The position numbers and the translations under genes are program-made. A stretch of DNA of 29,178 nt, from NCBI GenBank assembly GCA_003833135.1, contig QZLH01000454.1, forward strand, positions 142,551 to 171,728, given 5' to 3'. Position 1 is the stretch's first letter. Each line of letters begins with the position of its first letter. Under the pieces are notes generated by a model. It was not told the origin of the DNA. It worked only from the letters and a program-made list of their open reading frames with translations, and ran no database searches. This document shows, piece after piece, positions 10,696 through 22,600 of this stretch. Source of the stretch: Oehlia diaphana (taxonomy: Eukaryota; Glomeromycota; Glomeromycetes; Glomerales; Glomeraceae).

Positions 10696-13600
10696 TTACC
10701 CGATAATGTCTTTCAATTCAAGCAAATTCTCCATTTCCTTTCTCGAAAAATACTTATCCTTGAAAATTTCAGGAACATTTAAATAAACTTTATGGCCTGA
10801 TAGTATATCACTTGTTTTAGTCCGTTTACATGGGATGAATCGAATATAATCTATTTGCTGTAATAAGAATGTAGTCTTAATTATATAATACATATTTAAC
10901 AATAATCTGAACGTAATTAAAGTATATATAATATATACCATGTCATCAAGACTCTCTATTTCAATCAAAACTTGTATACCATTAATCCATATGTTGTCTA
11001 ATTCATATGGAAGCTTAAATTCAACCCAACCTAACTTCTCATATTTTAACAAATCTATATAAGTAAGAACAAATCTTCGTTCATGCACCTATTGATTGTG
11101 GAAATTGATTTTTAGTAAACATTATCATATAATTAACTAAAAAAGAATTTGATAGTTAGCAAAACTTACTGTATCTGAATAATCAAATTTTTTAATTACA
11201 AAATTTATAGAACAATTGGTTGATAATTTGTTAATATTTATTTTCCAAATGATCCAATAGCATTTAAAACACTCAAAAATCGCTGAAAATTTTGGAAAAC
11301 TTAAACTCAAACTCTTCTTATTTTTAAAAGATAATACATATCCTGTTATACTTATTAATTAAACAGTACAAATAATTAACTAATGCTAATGTGTTTTAAA
11401 AATTACTTAATAAATATAAATAACTTACCTATTTGAATTACTTTCTTCAAATTGACGATATGTATAATTCAAATTTACAAGGTTTGAACTAAAATAAACC
11501 CTATGTACTATAAATTTATTAAATTAGGAAGTTATTATTATTAAAAGAATATTGATGAATTTAAATCTCTTTTACCTTTATACATGTATTCATTAATTTT
11601 ATTAATAATTCCAAGATAATTAAAATTGTAATCTTCCATCTCATAAATTTTACATAATTTCAACCAAAAATCATGATCTGATTCTATGCATTTTTCAAAT
11701 TTTACAATAGTATCAATATATTCCTTTTTTCCTATATTATAGTTTGTTGTAAATGATTGTTCATTATAATAGTATATATTATTCAATCTTATCATATATA
11801 TTAATATTTTATAATAGTATGCAATACTATTTAATGGATCCAATTGTATAGTCTTTTTAAAGTCCAATAAATATTTATCCTCATCTTGAGAAGCAAAATA
11901 TGCAATACTTCTCTTGTTTAAATAGTGAACGTTATTTGGATCAATAATATTTGCTTTTGTAAAGTATGATATAGCCTTACCATACTTATTCATACAACTT
12001 AAAATTTCTCCATAATAACATAACATTAATGAATTATTAATATTTAGTAATTTATCTAACATTTTTAAAGCATTAGAATAATATTCTTGCTTTTCATAAA
12101 TGAATGCACTAATTTTAAGACATAAATAATTATTTGGATTGTTTTGTAAAGCGGTATTATAACTTTTTAAAGCTTCTGATAAATAATAATAATATTTATT
12201 ATAATTATTATAATTATCAGATTCTGCTTTAAAAATATAACTATTTCCAAGTATTATATATAAATTACTTATTTTTGCCTTATATTCCAATGATTTGTTC
12301 AAATTATATATTGCTTTATCATAATTACTTTGTTTAAAAAATAATTCTCCACAAATAAAATAAGCAATTGGTTTATTTTTTTTTAAATGAATGGCTTCTT
12401 TTAAATATAAATGTGCTAATTCATAGTTATTAAGACGCCTATAAGTATAAGCTAAAATACATCTTATAATATAATTTGTAGGAAAGACTTTCATAAATTC
12501 TTTGCAATAATATTCAGTTTTTTCATAATTATTTTCATTTAATTCCTTTATAGCATTCTGATATATTGGATGTTGCTTTTTTGAAATTTTTGGAAAGAGT
12601 GATTGCAACGATATACTTGAATTTAATCTAAATTTTTTCTTTTTGATCAACATAGTATCAAACTCTGAATTATCTGAATCACTATTGCATTGGTTATTTG
12701 TATCTTCTAATTCAATTGAAGGTAATATATATCCAGCTTCAAAAAGATAAGAATATAAGTTTTTATAAATAGTATTTTGTGGAATATATCTGATATCATT
12801 ATCATTAATTTTTTCTCGACACTTAGGACAATTTTTTTGTTTTAATTTTTTTAATTTTTTGAAATTATCCAGAGATAATATATGTTGACATTTTAAAATA
12901 CAAAGTTGATCTGTTGGTTCACTACTAATTGGACAAGTCATTTCATCTGCTATAGCTTCTAAAATGGTATAATTTGACGATTGATCTTTTTTTAAATATA
13001 AATTTTGATCCAAGATTTTTTCTTTCCCTTTTCCTTTTTCTTCTTTTTCTTTATTGATTTTAGCACTTTTATTTAATATATCATTATCTTTAAGGCATAT
13101 CTCTTTCATAAACAATAACAAATTTTGAAAATGATCTGTTTCTAAATTATTTTTTTTTAATTTTTGAACATATTGTTCAAAATCAATTTCTACTATTGAA
13201 AATAATTCATTGTTAATATTGTATAGATGTAATAATATTTCTACTGCTTTAGATTGAATGAAACTACTTGGAGCTTTATTAAGAGATTCAATTGCTAAGT
13301 AATAACCAAGTCCATGTATTGCTGTATGAGTGGATCTTAAGATAAGCTTTTGTGCAATATCCAATATTCCAAACCATAAAGTATGTGGCAATGAAAATGG
13401 TTTGTTTAAGAAACCATCAGTATTTTTAAAAGATTTAACAAGTTTATTCGATACTTCATCAAATTTCATCTGAGAGTTTAAAATAGATTTTTCGGCTGTA
13501 TTAATCCATTCTTTTTCTAAAAAGCCCCATATATATTCCATTAATAACATTTCTCCAAATTTTTTATTAAATATTTTTTCAGAACTATCAGTCCAATTAA

Positions 13601-15851
13601 GAAGATTATACTGTATGATTAACATGATTCTCCAATCTATATAATATGTTGCTACTGGATATTTAAAACTTAAACCTTGGCGTAATTGAGTAAGCATAGA
13701 TAATATCGAGCAACTATTATTTAGAGTAGTATCCTCGGAAGTTGCTGATAGAATTCCGGGTACAATATTCATGACAGCCTTAAGTAATTCTTTAGTTTTT
13801 CGTATAATTTCTTGGAACCAAGTTTCATCATCACGCAAGCTATTTAACGTATCCCTTAGGTGAATTAATAAAAATTCAATATTATAATTTCGATTTTTAG
13901 TAACTGTTTCACAGTCATCATCATTTTGTTGATCAAAATTAAGATTAAAATTATTATTCTCAAATCCTTCCATTAATTGTGTTGTTTTGTAATATATTTC
14001 TGCAAATTTTGTCAAAGAATTATGAATTTTATCTTGAAGTTCTTTACTAAGACACATTGGTGAAAAACATATCCTCTCTAGAACTTCTGCCCATGCACGT
14101 AAATGTAGCTCTAATCTAGCTACACTTTGTTTTGCGTAATAATCAAATGGCGTTGGATCTGCTAAAGCAACTAAAGTGTCTCGAAGAATTTGAGGTGAAA
14201 ATTCATTTTGCAAGTTTTCAATAAGTAATTTTAAAGCTTGCAAATATTTAGTTTCAGTCAATTTTTTAATAAGTTCTTTTGCTTTTTCGTCAGGTGTGAT
14301 GAATCCATCTTCTTCTAATGTTAACTCAATCGCATTTCTACATGAGGGGTTTATCCGTTTATTTAGTGCATTTGATGAACTACTTTCAGATTTTTTAGAA
14401 TCGACTATATTTATTAATTGAGCGGAATTTCTTTTTGTGCTTATATCTGGTTTATCATTTGAGAAATCATTTGAGAAATTAACGCCAATATTTGAGTCAA
14501 TTGATAAATTTTCATTAATATCTGGAATTACATCGCTTATAGTTTGATATTTTACTGATGAGCCGCTTACACTCTTTTCTGAAAAATTTTCATTAATTGT
14601 ATTGTCTTGTTCAGGAGAAATTATTGCTCTAAGAGCTAAAACAACTTTCTGTATACTTGGACGATTATTTGGTTCGTATTTCCAACATTCTAATTTATTG
14701 AACAATTTTTTTTTAACCGTTCCCTTAAAAATACAAATCAATCAAATATTAACAAAAGATTATTAATTACCTTTATATAAATTACTATATTCGACGGGAG
14801 TTTCATCAATGATTTCTTCTCTTAATCCATTAATTATAGCAATAGATAATTGCACATCATAATCAAAACCCTTATCTTTAAATGGTTGGCGTCCACTTGA
14901 GATTTGCCACATTAGAACACCAATACTATATATATCAGATTTTTCATTTAATTTATATTTTTGGTCATCGAGACTTTTTGGATCTATATAAGGCACTACT
15001 CCGAATACTTTGTTCACATTACTTGATTCTTCAGAAATCTTTTTTGATAAACCAAAATCTGCCAATTTAATATTTTTCTGATGTACAAGTATATTTTTGG
15101 CATGCTATAATTTATTAAAAAAACATTTGTTAAAATTGTACAAATAAAATAAATAATTTCAAATTCATTAAAAAAAAAGTTATTACCAGATCACGATGAA
15201 TAATACCACAACAATGAATACATTCTACAGCACTTGCCAATTGAAATGCCAAACGTAGTTTATCATTTAAATTAAGTTCATCAAAATGATTATTTAAATA
15301 CGTGTTTAATGTGTCGCTATCTGCATATTCTAAAACTAAATAGTATTTTTTCATCTGATTTATTTCGTCTGAAAAGAATAAAATAAAATAAAATGTTGGA
15401 TTAAAAAAAAAGGAACGGTAATTAAATTATTTGTCAAATGCTATATTATATTTTAAATACTTACCGGGTTCAACGCTTGAGATTCCGTAGAATCGTAAAA
15501 TATTTTCATGAATATCAACTTTCCGATGAAGTGTTAACTTTAAACAGTCAAGATAAAATTATTTTAATTTAACATATACTTTGAAATAATTCAAATATTG
15601 AATAATGAATATTATACCTCTTTAACAATTTCTTTATGAGTTTGTTCATCATTATTAAAAGATTTCAAGGCGAAAAAACGAGTAGTAGTATTTTTCCAAG
15701 TAGCACGAGTTACGCTTCCAGACGCACCTTTTCCTATCAGTTGTATATTTTTAAAATCAGAATATTCATAATATTCGATACATCCTTCAGAAATTAAGGT
15801 TTCTAAATTGTTGCTGATTTTTGAAATTTTGGCAAGAAAAAACTTGGAAAA
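10696..15851 (-). CDS. Protein kinase with RING/U-box-like domain, TPR array and novel C-terminal domain
   Basis: Nine minus-strand exons are placed by splice signals, phase and alignment with the paralogue at 19632: 15618-about 15830, 15465-15537, 15187-15368, 14771-15104, 11576-14689, 11429-11507, 11170-11350, 10939-11088 and 10696-10857 (TAA). About 1,495 residues follow from 15830. The kinase is complete: glycine loop GKGASG (33-38), catalytic Lys 56, HRDLHAKN (153-160), DFG (172-174), and [12 protein letters not shown] at its end. Then come a helical region, a RING/U-box-like domain near 850, TPRs at about 970-1240 and a beta-rich end. The family pattern suggests a Ser/Thr or TKL-type signalling kinase that may also promote ubiquitylation; targets are unknown. 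Exon 1 is open only from 15851 (in-frame TAG above) and has no ATG, so an upstream start exon is missing or unrecognised. The intron after exon 4 is best ended at TTAG/AATGTTGG, which restores the YKECW kinase motif. Confidence 0.8.
11780..12575 (-). other. Tetratricopeptide-repeat array in the kinase gene
   Basis: About seven to eight consecutive 34-residue helix pairs show the TPR pattern, for example [75 protein letters not shown] arrays bind partner proteins, often through their C-terminal tails, so this part probably selects substrate or chaperone partners for the fused kinase/RING protein. Confidence 0.8.
12806..12948 (-). other. RING/U-box-like domain in the kinase gene
   Basis: The segment reads [11 protein letters not shown] ... 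[12 protein letters not shown] ... NCPKCREKI. It keeps a Cys, the C-x-H pair and the closing C-P-x-C of a RING finger. The second Cys of the first pair is Ser, and the residue after His-x-x is also Ser. Such partial loss is seen in U-box and degenerate RING folds, which use hydrogen bonds instead of one or both zinc ions. E3 ubiquitin-ligase activity is therefore plausible but unproven. The paralogue at 21211-21345 has the same pattern. Confidence 0.65.
14650..15760 (-). other. Kinase catalytic domain of the 10.7-15.85 kb gene, spread over five exons
   Basis: Introns split the domain after the KEIVKE helix, before YYLVLEYAD, directly after HRDL and after SNLYK. All named catalytic residues are intact: the Lys in FALK, HRD Asp, the following Asn, and DFG. 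The activation-segment end reads FGVVPYIDP in place of the textbook APE, as in tyrosine-kinase-like families. This domain is what the divergent paralogue lacks. Confidence 0.8.
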
Positions 15852-17800
15852 CTAGACGGTTATATAGCGTATATTTGCGAAAGTGTAACATTTATTATAA
15901 ATTCTGGTGGTGTTAATGACTTCTAATTTTAGACATGTTTTCTTTGACGCTCGGGTGTCACCTAACACAAATAAGTGTGTGTTACAAATCTTAGAGAAAT
16001 GACTCGCTAGTTTTCATTTTTATTTTTAATTAATAATAAAGCGATACAACGTTAAATAATTGGTTCTCATAATCATCGACCTAGTTTTATGAAAATTTAC
16101 AGAAAAAATTTATTTTAAAAAAAAAAGAAAAAAAATTTAAAAAAATTCGGGACTATTATTATTTACCTTACAAAAATTATATAAAATTTTTAAATAAATC
16201 TATAAAACGAGAACCAATTTTTTAACATTATGTCGCCTATAAAAAGTGCCGTTAAATTTTATTAATATGAAACTTCCTATCATTCAAATCACGGAACTCA
16301 CAGGAATAATCTATTATAGGAAGAACACCAATGCACTGCTTTAAAACTTTATAAATTATATAATGTAATTAAATTTTTTAGTTTTTAAATATGGAAACGG
16401 GAATATTCCCACGAAACAAATAAAAAAATTTATGACAAATAAGAATATAACTTATGAATTGATATTGTGGCTTAGCAACTTATATATTCCAAAAAAAAAT
16501 CTTTTTTGACGTTTATCTAACTTTTTCGTATTATGACATAATTCAGATTAGACTTAAGATAGTTAATAATTCAATTTATTTCTTATAGGTCAATATACAT
16601 TTACTAATATTTAGAGATAGATTTTTATAATAAAATTAATTTAAGAACGGTATTGGAACGTTTTTACGTTCTTTTTACTACGTATATGTTGAATCCGTTA
16701 ACGATACTGTTTTTAGAATATATTTTAATTCATCGCTTATCATGCTCATACTAAATGCTTCGACACATTTTTGCATACCCGATAACATGTGAATATAAAT
16801 TATCTCAAGCAAATCTTCCAGAATTAACTTTGGACTATTATCTATAAGAGACAAAGTAAAAAAACTTCGATGACGACAAGATAATAATTTTTAATACTCC
16901 AACCTTTTATGTATAGAATTGGTAGTTTAAATATAATTCTTATAAAATTTTTGTTTAATTGCGTTAATATAATGTTGAATTTATTACAATCTATAATTAA
17001 TTATTAAATGATATCCAATATTAAATCTTTAAGCGAAAGTAATTCAACATTGAATTGAAACGTATTTACGTTAGTCCGAACCAGTAATCCGTTGATCTGA
17101 ATCTTTTTAACCGGCTGAAAATCCGTTTTCAACTTTAGATAACCGGATATGAATAATTATAATTTTTTTGATTTCATTTCATTTATATTTTACTGCGACA
17201 ATTTGTACGCAAATTTTTATATATGCATATATGCCAAATTATATTTATGGCCTGTTATCTTCAAAAATTTTGAAATTACTGTAAAATATATTAATATTCT
17301 TGATACATGGTCAGTAAATTAGATTTTTAGCTACATAGTTTCGAAACTCCAAAAATAGATTTTATCAGAAATATTTTAGAATTTGATTTCGAAATTCTAA
17401 AAGAGTCTTGGCAAGCACCCCTAATATCATTGTATTAAGTTGAAGCAATTAACGAAAATACTGCTAAAATTCATGTTTCATTAATTAATGAACAGTTGAA
17501 CCTATTGGTAATATTCATTAATATCTGAATTACATTGTTAGATTTTGAAATTAATTAAACATTCCAATTAATTGATATATTTTTTAAAAAAAATGATTAA
17601 TGAATATTATTATGCCAAATAGGACCATGTCGTTTTTAACATATGGATATCACTTAGGTAAATTATTATTCCATAAGTATCTTTGATATTTTTGACGCAT
17701 TACGTCATTTAGATTTTATAGATAAAATACATAAATAAGCAATCTTATAGAGTTACTTTATTATTTTTATATGGAAAATGTTCTTGGACGTCTGCATAAT
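15852..17800. other. Intergenic stretch upstream of the kinase gene
   Basis: No intact gene. The 5' region of the minus-strand kinase gene should contain its promoter and probably a missing first exon. Visible signals are a GTGTCACCTAACAC...GTGTGTGTTAC inverted structure at 15955-15983 and a palindrome GAACGT-TTTT-ACGTTC near 16651-16666. A related AACGTATTTACGTT lies near 17061-17074. No TATA box could be assigned with confidence in such AT-rich DNA. Confidence 0.35.
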
Positions 17801-17807
17801 AACAAGG

Positions 17808-17875
17808 TTATTGGGTATGATGGTTGAAATATCATCTGAACTGCTTCGCAATTCGGTGCCCCCCCTACCCAATAA
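17808..17875. mobile_element. Short nested-hairpin element (MITE-like)
   Basis: The outer arms TTATTGGGTA (17808-17817) and TACCCAATAA (17866-17875) are perfect inverted repeats. Inside them GAACTGC-TTC-GCAATTC (17838-17854) forms a second hairpin with one mismatch, followed by a GGTGCCCCCCC run. The element is only 68 bp and non-coding. It sits just beyond the kinase relic and looks like a small transposon derivative; no target duplication was seen. Confidence 0.45.
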
Positions 17876-17888
17876 TATTTATTAGTTA

Positions 17889-18035
17889 CCTTTAAAGTTT
17901 TATAAATAACTTCTTGTATCATAATCTTTTATTCTTATATGGCTGGTGTCCAGATTCACTGTATTATTCCAAATACTTTGATTCTTCGGGCTTCAGCAAT
18001 TCATTAAATAAACAAAATCTGCAAATTTTAATGTT
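17889..18035 (-). pseudogene. Relic of the kinase activation-loop exon
   Basis: Read on the minus strand this matches exon 4 of the neighbouring kinase gene in scattered but ordered blocks: ATTAAAATTTGCAGATTTTG (cf. IKLADFG), GAAGAATCAAAGTATTTGGAAT (cf. SKVFG), TCTGGACACCAGCCATATAAG (cf. SGRQPF), and an end TTTAAAGGTAACT like its LYKG/GTAATT donor. Stops, deletions and frame changes make it non-functional. It shows that a further copy of the kinase gene once existed between the two present genes. Confidence 0.6.
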
Positions 18036-18057
18036 TTGATAATCCAATAATAATTAT

Positions 18058-18152
18058 CATTTTAAAAATTATTAAAATTTGAGCAATTTAAAATTAAATA
18101 TTTTTTTTTATTTTTAAAAGATAATACATTTCCTGTTGGACTTGATATTTAA
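18058..18152 (-). pseudogene. Relic of the C-terminal-domain exon (exon-7 type)
   Basis: On the minus strand AACAGGAAATGTATTATCTTTT and the following AAAAATAA closely match exon 7 of the kinase gene (11300-11350; [11 protein letters not shown]), including the AAG acceptor position just before it. The rest of the exon has decayed into A/T runs. It lies directly upstream of the kinase-exon relic, so the two pieces come from different gene copies or from a rearranged one. Confidence 0.6.
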
Positions 18153-18696
18153 ATATAAAAGATTTAATAAGTATATTGTAAAACTAAGATACTGCACTCA
18201 AAATTATTTTGTCTCGTCCACTTAATAATTTTTGACGTGTATTAGGAAGTGAATGTCTTAATAAATAAAAATTAAAATCATAAAATCTCATTAAAAAATT
18301 AAATTACCATTAGCAAAACTTCATATTTATTGAATTTTAACCTTAATAAAAGTCAAATAAATCATTTTTTTTAACGTTCGTCCCGTTCTTACTGCGCTTT
18401 ATATAAACAAATCCGATTCCTGATAACGTCAATAATTACGGTTTTTTTAGTGTCACCTGATACACATGCATGTGTACTTCTGTACTTCTTCACGATCTAA
18501 ATTTAGCAATATAAACGGTAAACGAGATAAGATGATGATGTAATATAAACTTAGTTTCTAACTATTTACACGCATATCTTTTAATTGTGAAACGAAAATA
18601 TTAAAAATTATGTTATTGCGGCGCAGCAATTAAATTTTATGAATTTTTTCATTGAGACTCTTATGTATATTGTTAATTTACAATTAAATATTTAAG

Positions 18697-18725
18697 TTAC
18701 CACAATAATGAATTCATCCTACAAC
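18697..18725 (-). pseudogene. Short relic of the kinase catalytic-loop exon
   Basis: The minus-strand sequence GTAGGATGAATTCATTATTG TGGTA differs at only a few positions from the kinase exon-3 sequence for VECIHCCGI just before HRDL. It is short, so chance cannot be excluded, but its strand and position upstream of the other relics support a shared origin. Confidence 0.4.
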
Positions 18726-19631
18726 TGGAGAAGTTAGATTGGACTATGTTTTATACATTTAACTTAGGGTTTGCCATCTAATAAATTTTTGTAAGCGTGT
18801 AAATCAATTTACTTTTTTGGTTTATGATAATTGTAAAATTTGCGGCTCTACGTAAAAAAGATAATCATGTTAATAATAAAATTTCTTAGTATAATAATAT
18901 TATCCGAACTCTATATAATTAACTAAATTAACGCTTGAACTACAAAAAAAATTCGCCTTATTTTATATGTTTTTTTTTTCTGTATCTTATGTGGGGGAAC
19001 ATCCTATGCTTTTTTTATAAAACCAAATTTTTTCGTATTCATCACAATAAATATTTTTTTGACCTATTTATCTTTGAAAGAATAATGTCTTAATATTTCA
19101 GACTTGACAGTATTTACGTCAGGTATTTTTGAAGGATCCTGTTTTGTATCACATAAAAGAAAAATATGTTTTAGATTACCAAATGGAACGTTGTAATAAT
19201 AGAAAAAGTATGGCAAGAAGACAATATCATTTTTTTATCAAAGTTTTGTACGATTTGTCGATTTGAGGTAAATGCAGCTGATCACTAGTTTAATAATATC
19301 GTGAGTTCGTGACACTTTTTTTTTTTTTTTTAATATTAATTCCATATATGATAAAATTTTATTTTATGTTAATAATTTCACAGCTTAGTGATTAAAATTA
19401 GTTCCTATTAAAAGAAAATACAGTATGTAAAGTAAGCGTTTAATGGTAGTAACAAAAAAAATATTTTTTTTGTGGAACATTGCATTGAATCAACCGGAAA
19501 ACACTTTTGTTTGGTGTACAAATGTGACACATGCATTTTACTTATTAGAGTTATCCGTAAGAAAATTTACGCCAAAATATTTTCATAACAATAACTGAAA
19601 TTTTTAAATTATTTCTTGAAATAAAAAAAAT

Positions 19632-22600
19632 ATGGATTGGAGTATAAATCAGGTAAATTAAAATTTGAAAAATTTATAAATTAAAAATTATTTTATAGCT
19701 TATTTCATATAAATATAGAGTGGAAGTTTTTCTGGTAATATTGTTCCTGAAATTGATGACCTTGTTCCATATAAAACGGTTTTGCATGAAAACTTCTTCA
19801 ACAATAGTATTCTTCTAAAATTAGATGAGGATGGATTTACAACTCCCGATGAAAAAGCAGAAGAACTTATTAAGAAACTGACCAACATAAAATATTTATA
19901 TGCATTAAAATTACTTTTTGAAAATTTACAAAATGAATTTTCACCTCAAATTCTTCGAGACACTTTAATTGCCTTGGCAGATCCGACCCCATTCGATTTT
20001 TTTTCTAAACAAAGCGTGACTAGATTGGAGTTAAATTTAAGAACTTGGGTAACAGTCTTAGAACGGATATGCTTTTCACCAATAATACTTAGTAAAGAAC
20101 TTCGAGATAAAGTTTATAATTCTTTATCAAAATTTGCAGAAATTCATCGTAAAACGACTCAAGTTTTTGAAATAGGACTTGATAATAATTTTAATTCAAA
20201 TTTTAACCAATTTAACCAACAAAACAACAATCAAGATGACCAAATAATCGCCAAAAAGCGTAATTATAATATTGACTTCTTATTAATCCACTTACGAGAC
20301 ACATTGCATTGTTTGCATGACGATGAAACTTGGTTTCGAGAAATTATGCGAAAAACTAAAGAATTACTTAAAGTTGCATTGAATATTACCCCAGGAATTT
20401 TATCAGCGACAGTTGCTCTTCCAAATGATAATTTTTCAATCTTATCAATGCTTAATCAAGTTCGTGAAAGTTTAAGTTTTAAATATCCTGTAGCATCTTA
20501 TTATGTTGATTGGAGAATTATGTTGATAATTCAACATAATCTTTTTACCTGGTCTGAAGGTACTGAAATGATAATTAGTAAAAAATTCTGTGAAATGATA
20601 TTAATAGAATGTCTTTGGAGCTTTTTGGATAGAGAATGGACTAATGTAACTGATGAATCTATTTTAGATTCTCAAATAAAATTTGATGTAGCATCAAACA
20701 AAGTTACTAAAGCTTTAAAAAACACTGGAAATTTCTTAAATGATCTCGCTGGAAATGAACCTATTGCATTGCCACATACCTTATGGTTTGGAATCTTGGA
20801 TCTTGCACAAAAACTTATTCAAAAGTCTACTCGAACTGCTACACATGGTCTTTGTTATTATTTAGCAATTGAATCACTTAATAAAGCTCCAAGTAGTTTC
20901 ATTCAATTTAAAGCAGTTGAAATATTATTACATTTACATAATATTAATAATAAATTATTTTCAATAGTAGAAATTGATTTTGATCAATATATTCAAAAAT
21001 TAAAAGAAAATAATAAACCATTAGATTTTTCAGAAAAATTTCAAAATTTATTATTATTTATTAAAGAAAAATATCTTGAAGACTTAAAAATTTCAAGCGA
21101 AAATATTGGAAAAGAAAAGATAGGAAAAGGAAAAGGAATAAGTTTAAATCAAAATTCATGTTTAAATAGCGAACAAACATCAAATTCTAATGTTATAGAT
21201 ATTATAGCAGATGAAATGACTTGTCCAGTTAGTAGTGAACCAGAGGATCAATTATGTATTTTAAAATGTCAACATATATTATCATTAAATAATTTAAAAT
21301 TATTGAAACAAAAAATATGTCCTACATGTCGAGAAAAAATTGAAGAAAATGACATCAGATATTTACCTCAAAATTCTATTTATAAAAATTTATATAATAA
21401 ATTTTTTGAATCTGGACATATTTTACCTTCAATTGAATTAGAATATTCTGATCAAATATATGATAGTGATGATTCAGATAATTCAGAAGCTGATCTTATG
21501 TTAGCTAAAAAGAAGAAATCTTTAAGTTCAATTATTAAATTAAATTCAAATTTATCATTATCATCAATACTTCCAAAGTTTTCAAAAAAACAACATCCAA
21601 CTTATCAACATATTATAAAAAAAATAAATGAAAAAAATTATGAAATAGCTGAATCATTGTGTAAAGAATTTTTAAATTTTTTTCCTAAGAGTTATTCTTT
21701 AAGATGCATTTTAGGTTATATTTATAGATGTCTTAGTAATTATGAACAAGCATATTTATATTTAAAAGAAGCTATTGATTTAAAACCAAAAAGATCTATT
21801 GCTTATTTTATTCAAGGAGAAGTCTATTTTAGACAATATGAGTACAAAAATGCAATAAATAGTTTAAAGATCTCAATAAATTATAAGATAAAAGCAAATA
21901 AAGTATATATATTGCTTGGAGATATTTATCTTTTTGAAGCCAAGTTATGTAATAACAGTAAAGATAAAAATAATTCCTATTTGACTGCTTTGGATAATTA
22001 TTTTATTGCATTAAAAAACAATTCAAATAGTTATCTTTGCTTAAAAAAATGTGCATATATTTATAATAAGCAGAAAAAATATTTGGATTCTTTAGAAATG
22101 TTAGATAAATTACTAAATATGAATAAGAAAGATTCATTAATTTTATGTTATTATGGAGAAATTCTTAAAAAACTAGGAAGATATAATGAAGCTGTATTAT
22201 ATTTTACAAATGCAAATTTGGTAGATCCAGAAAATACCCATAACTTAAATAGAAGAGCTATTTCTTACTATACCCTTCAGGAGTATAACAAAGCTTTATT
22301 AGATTTTGACAAAGTTACACAATTGAATCCATCAAATAGTTTAACACATTACTATAAAGGATTAACATATTATGCAATGGAAAATATTTATGATGCTATA
22401 GTTGCCTTTGGAAAATGCTTAGAATTAGATTCTAATGATGATTTAGCCAAAATTCATTTATTCTATATGAAATATTTATTGTATAAGAAATGTTCTAAAG
22501 ATTTAAATTATGATATTGTAACAATTATGAACCAAATTTCTAATATTAGTAGTAATAAATCATTACTTTTTATTAGATGTAAAATATATATTGAATTAGA

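Noticed and set aside
10696..11088. Single 130-codon gene
   Set aside because: It is two exons read through an 81-bp intron of the kinase gene (10858-10938), starting at GTG rather than ATG; the paralogue has the same intron.
14690..14741. Start of a separate RING/TPR gene at the 5' end of the long minus-strand open frame
   Set aside because: The frame there begins inside an intron. Splicing to 14689 restores the kinase motif YKECWKYEP, so kinase and RING/TPR parts form one gene.
19700..19888. Minus-strand open frame at the start of the paralogue
   Set aside because: It is antisense to conserved coding sequence with no signals of its own.
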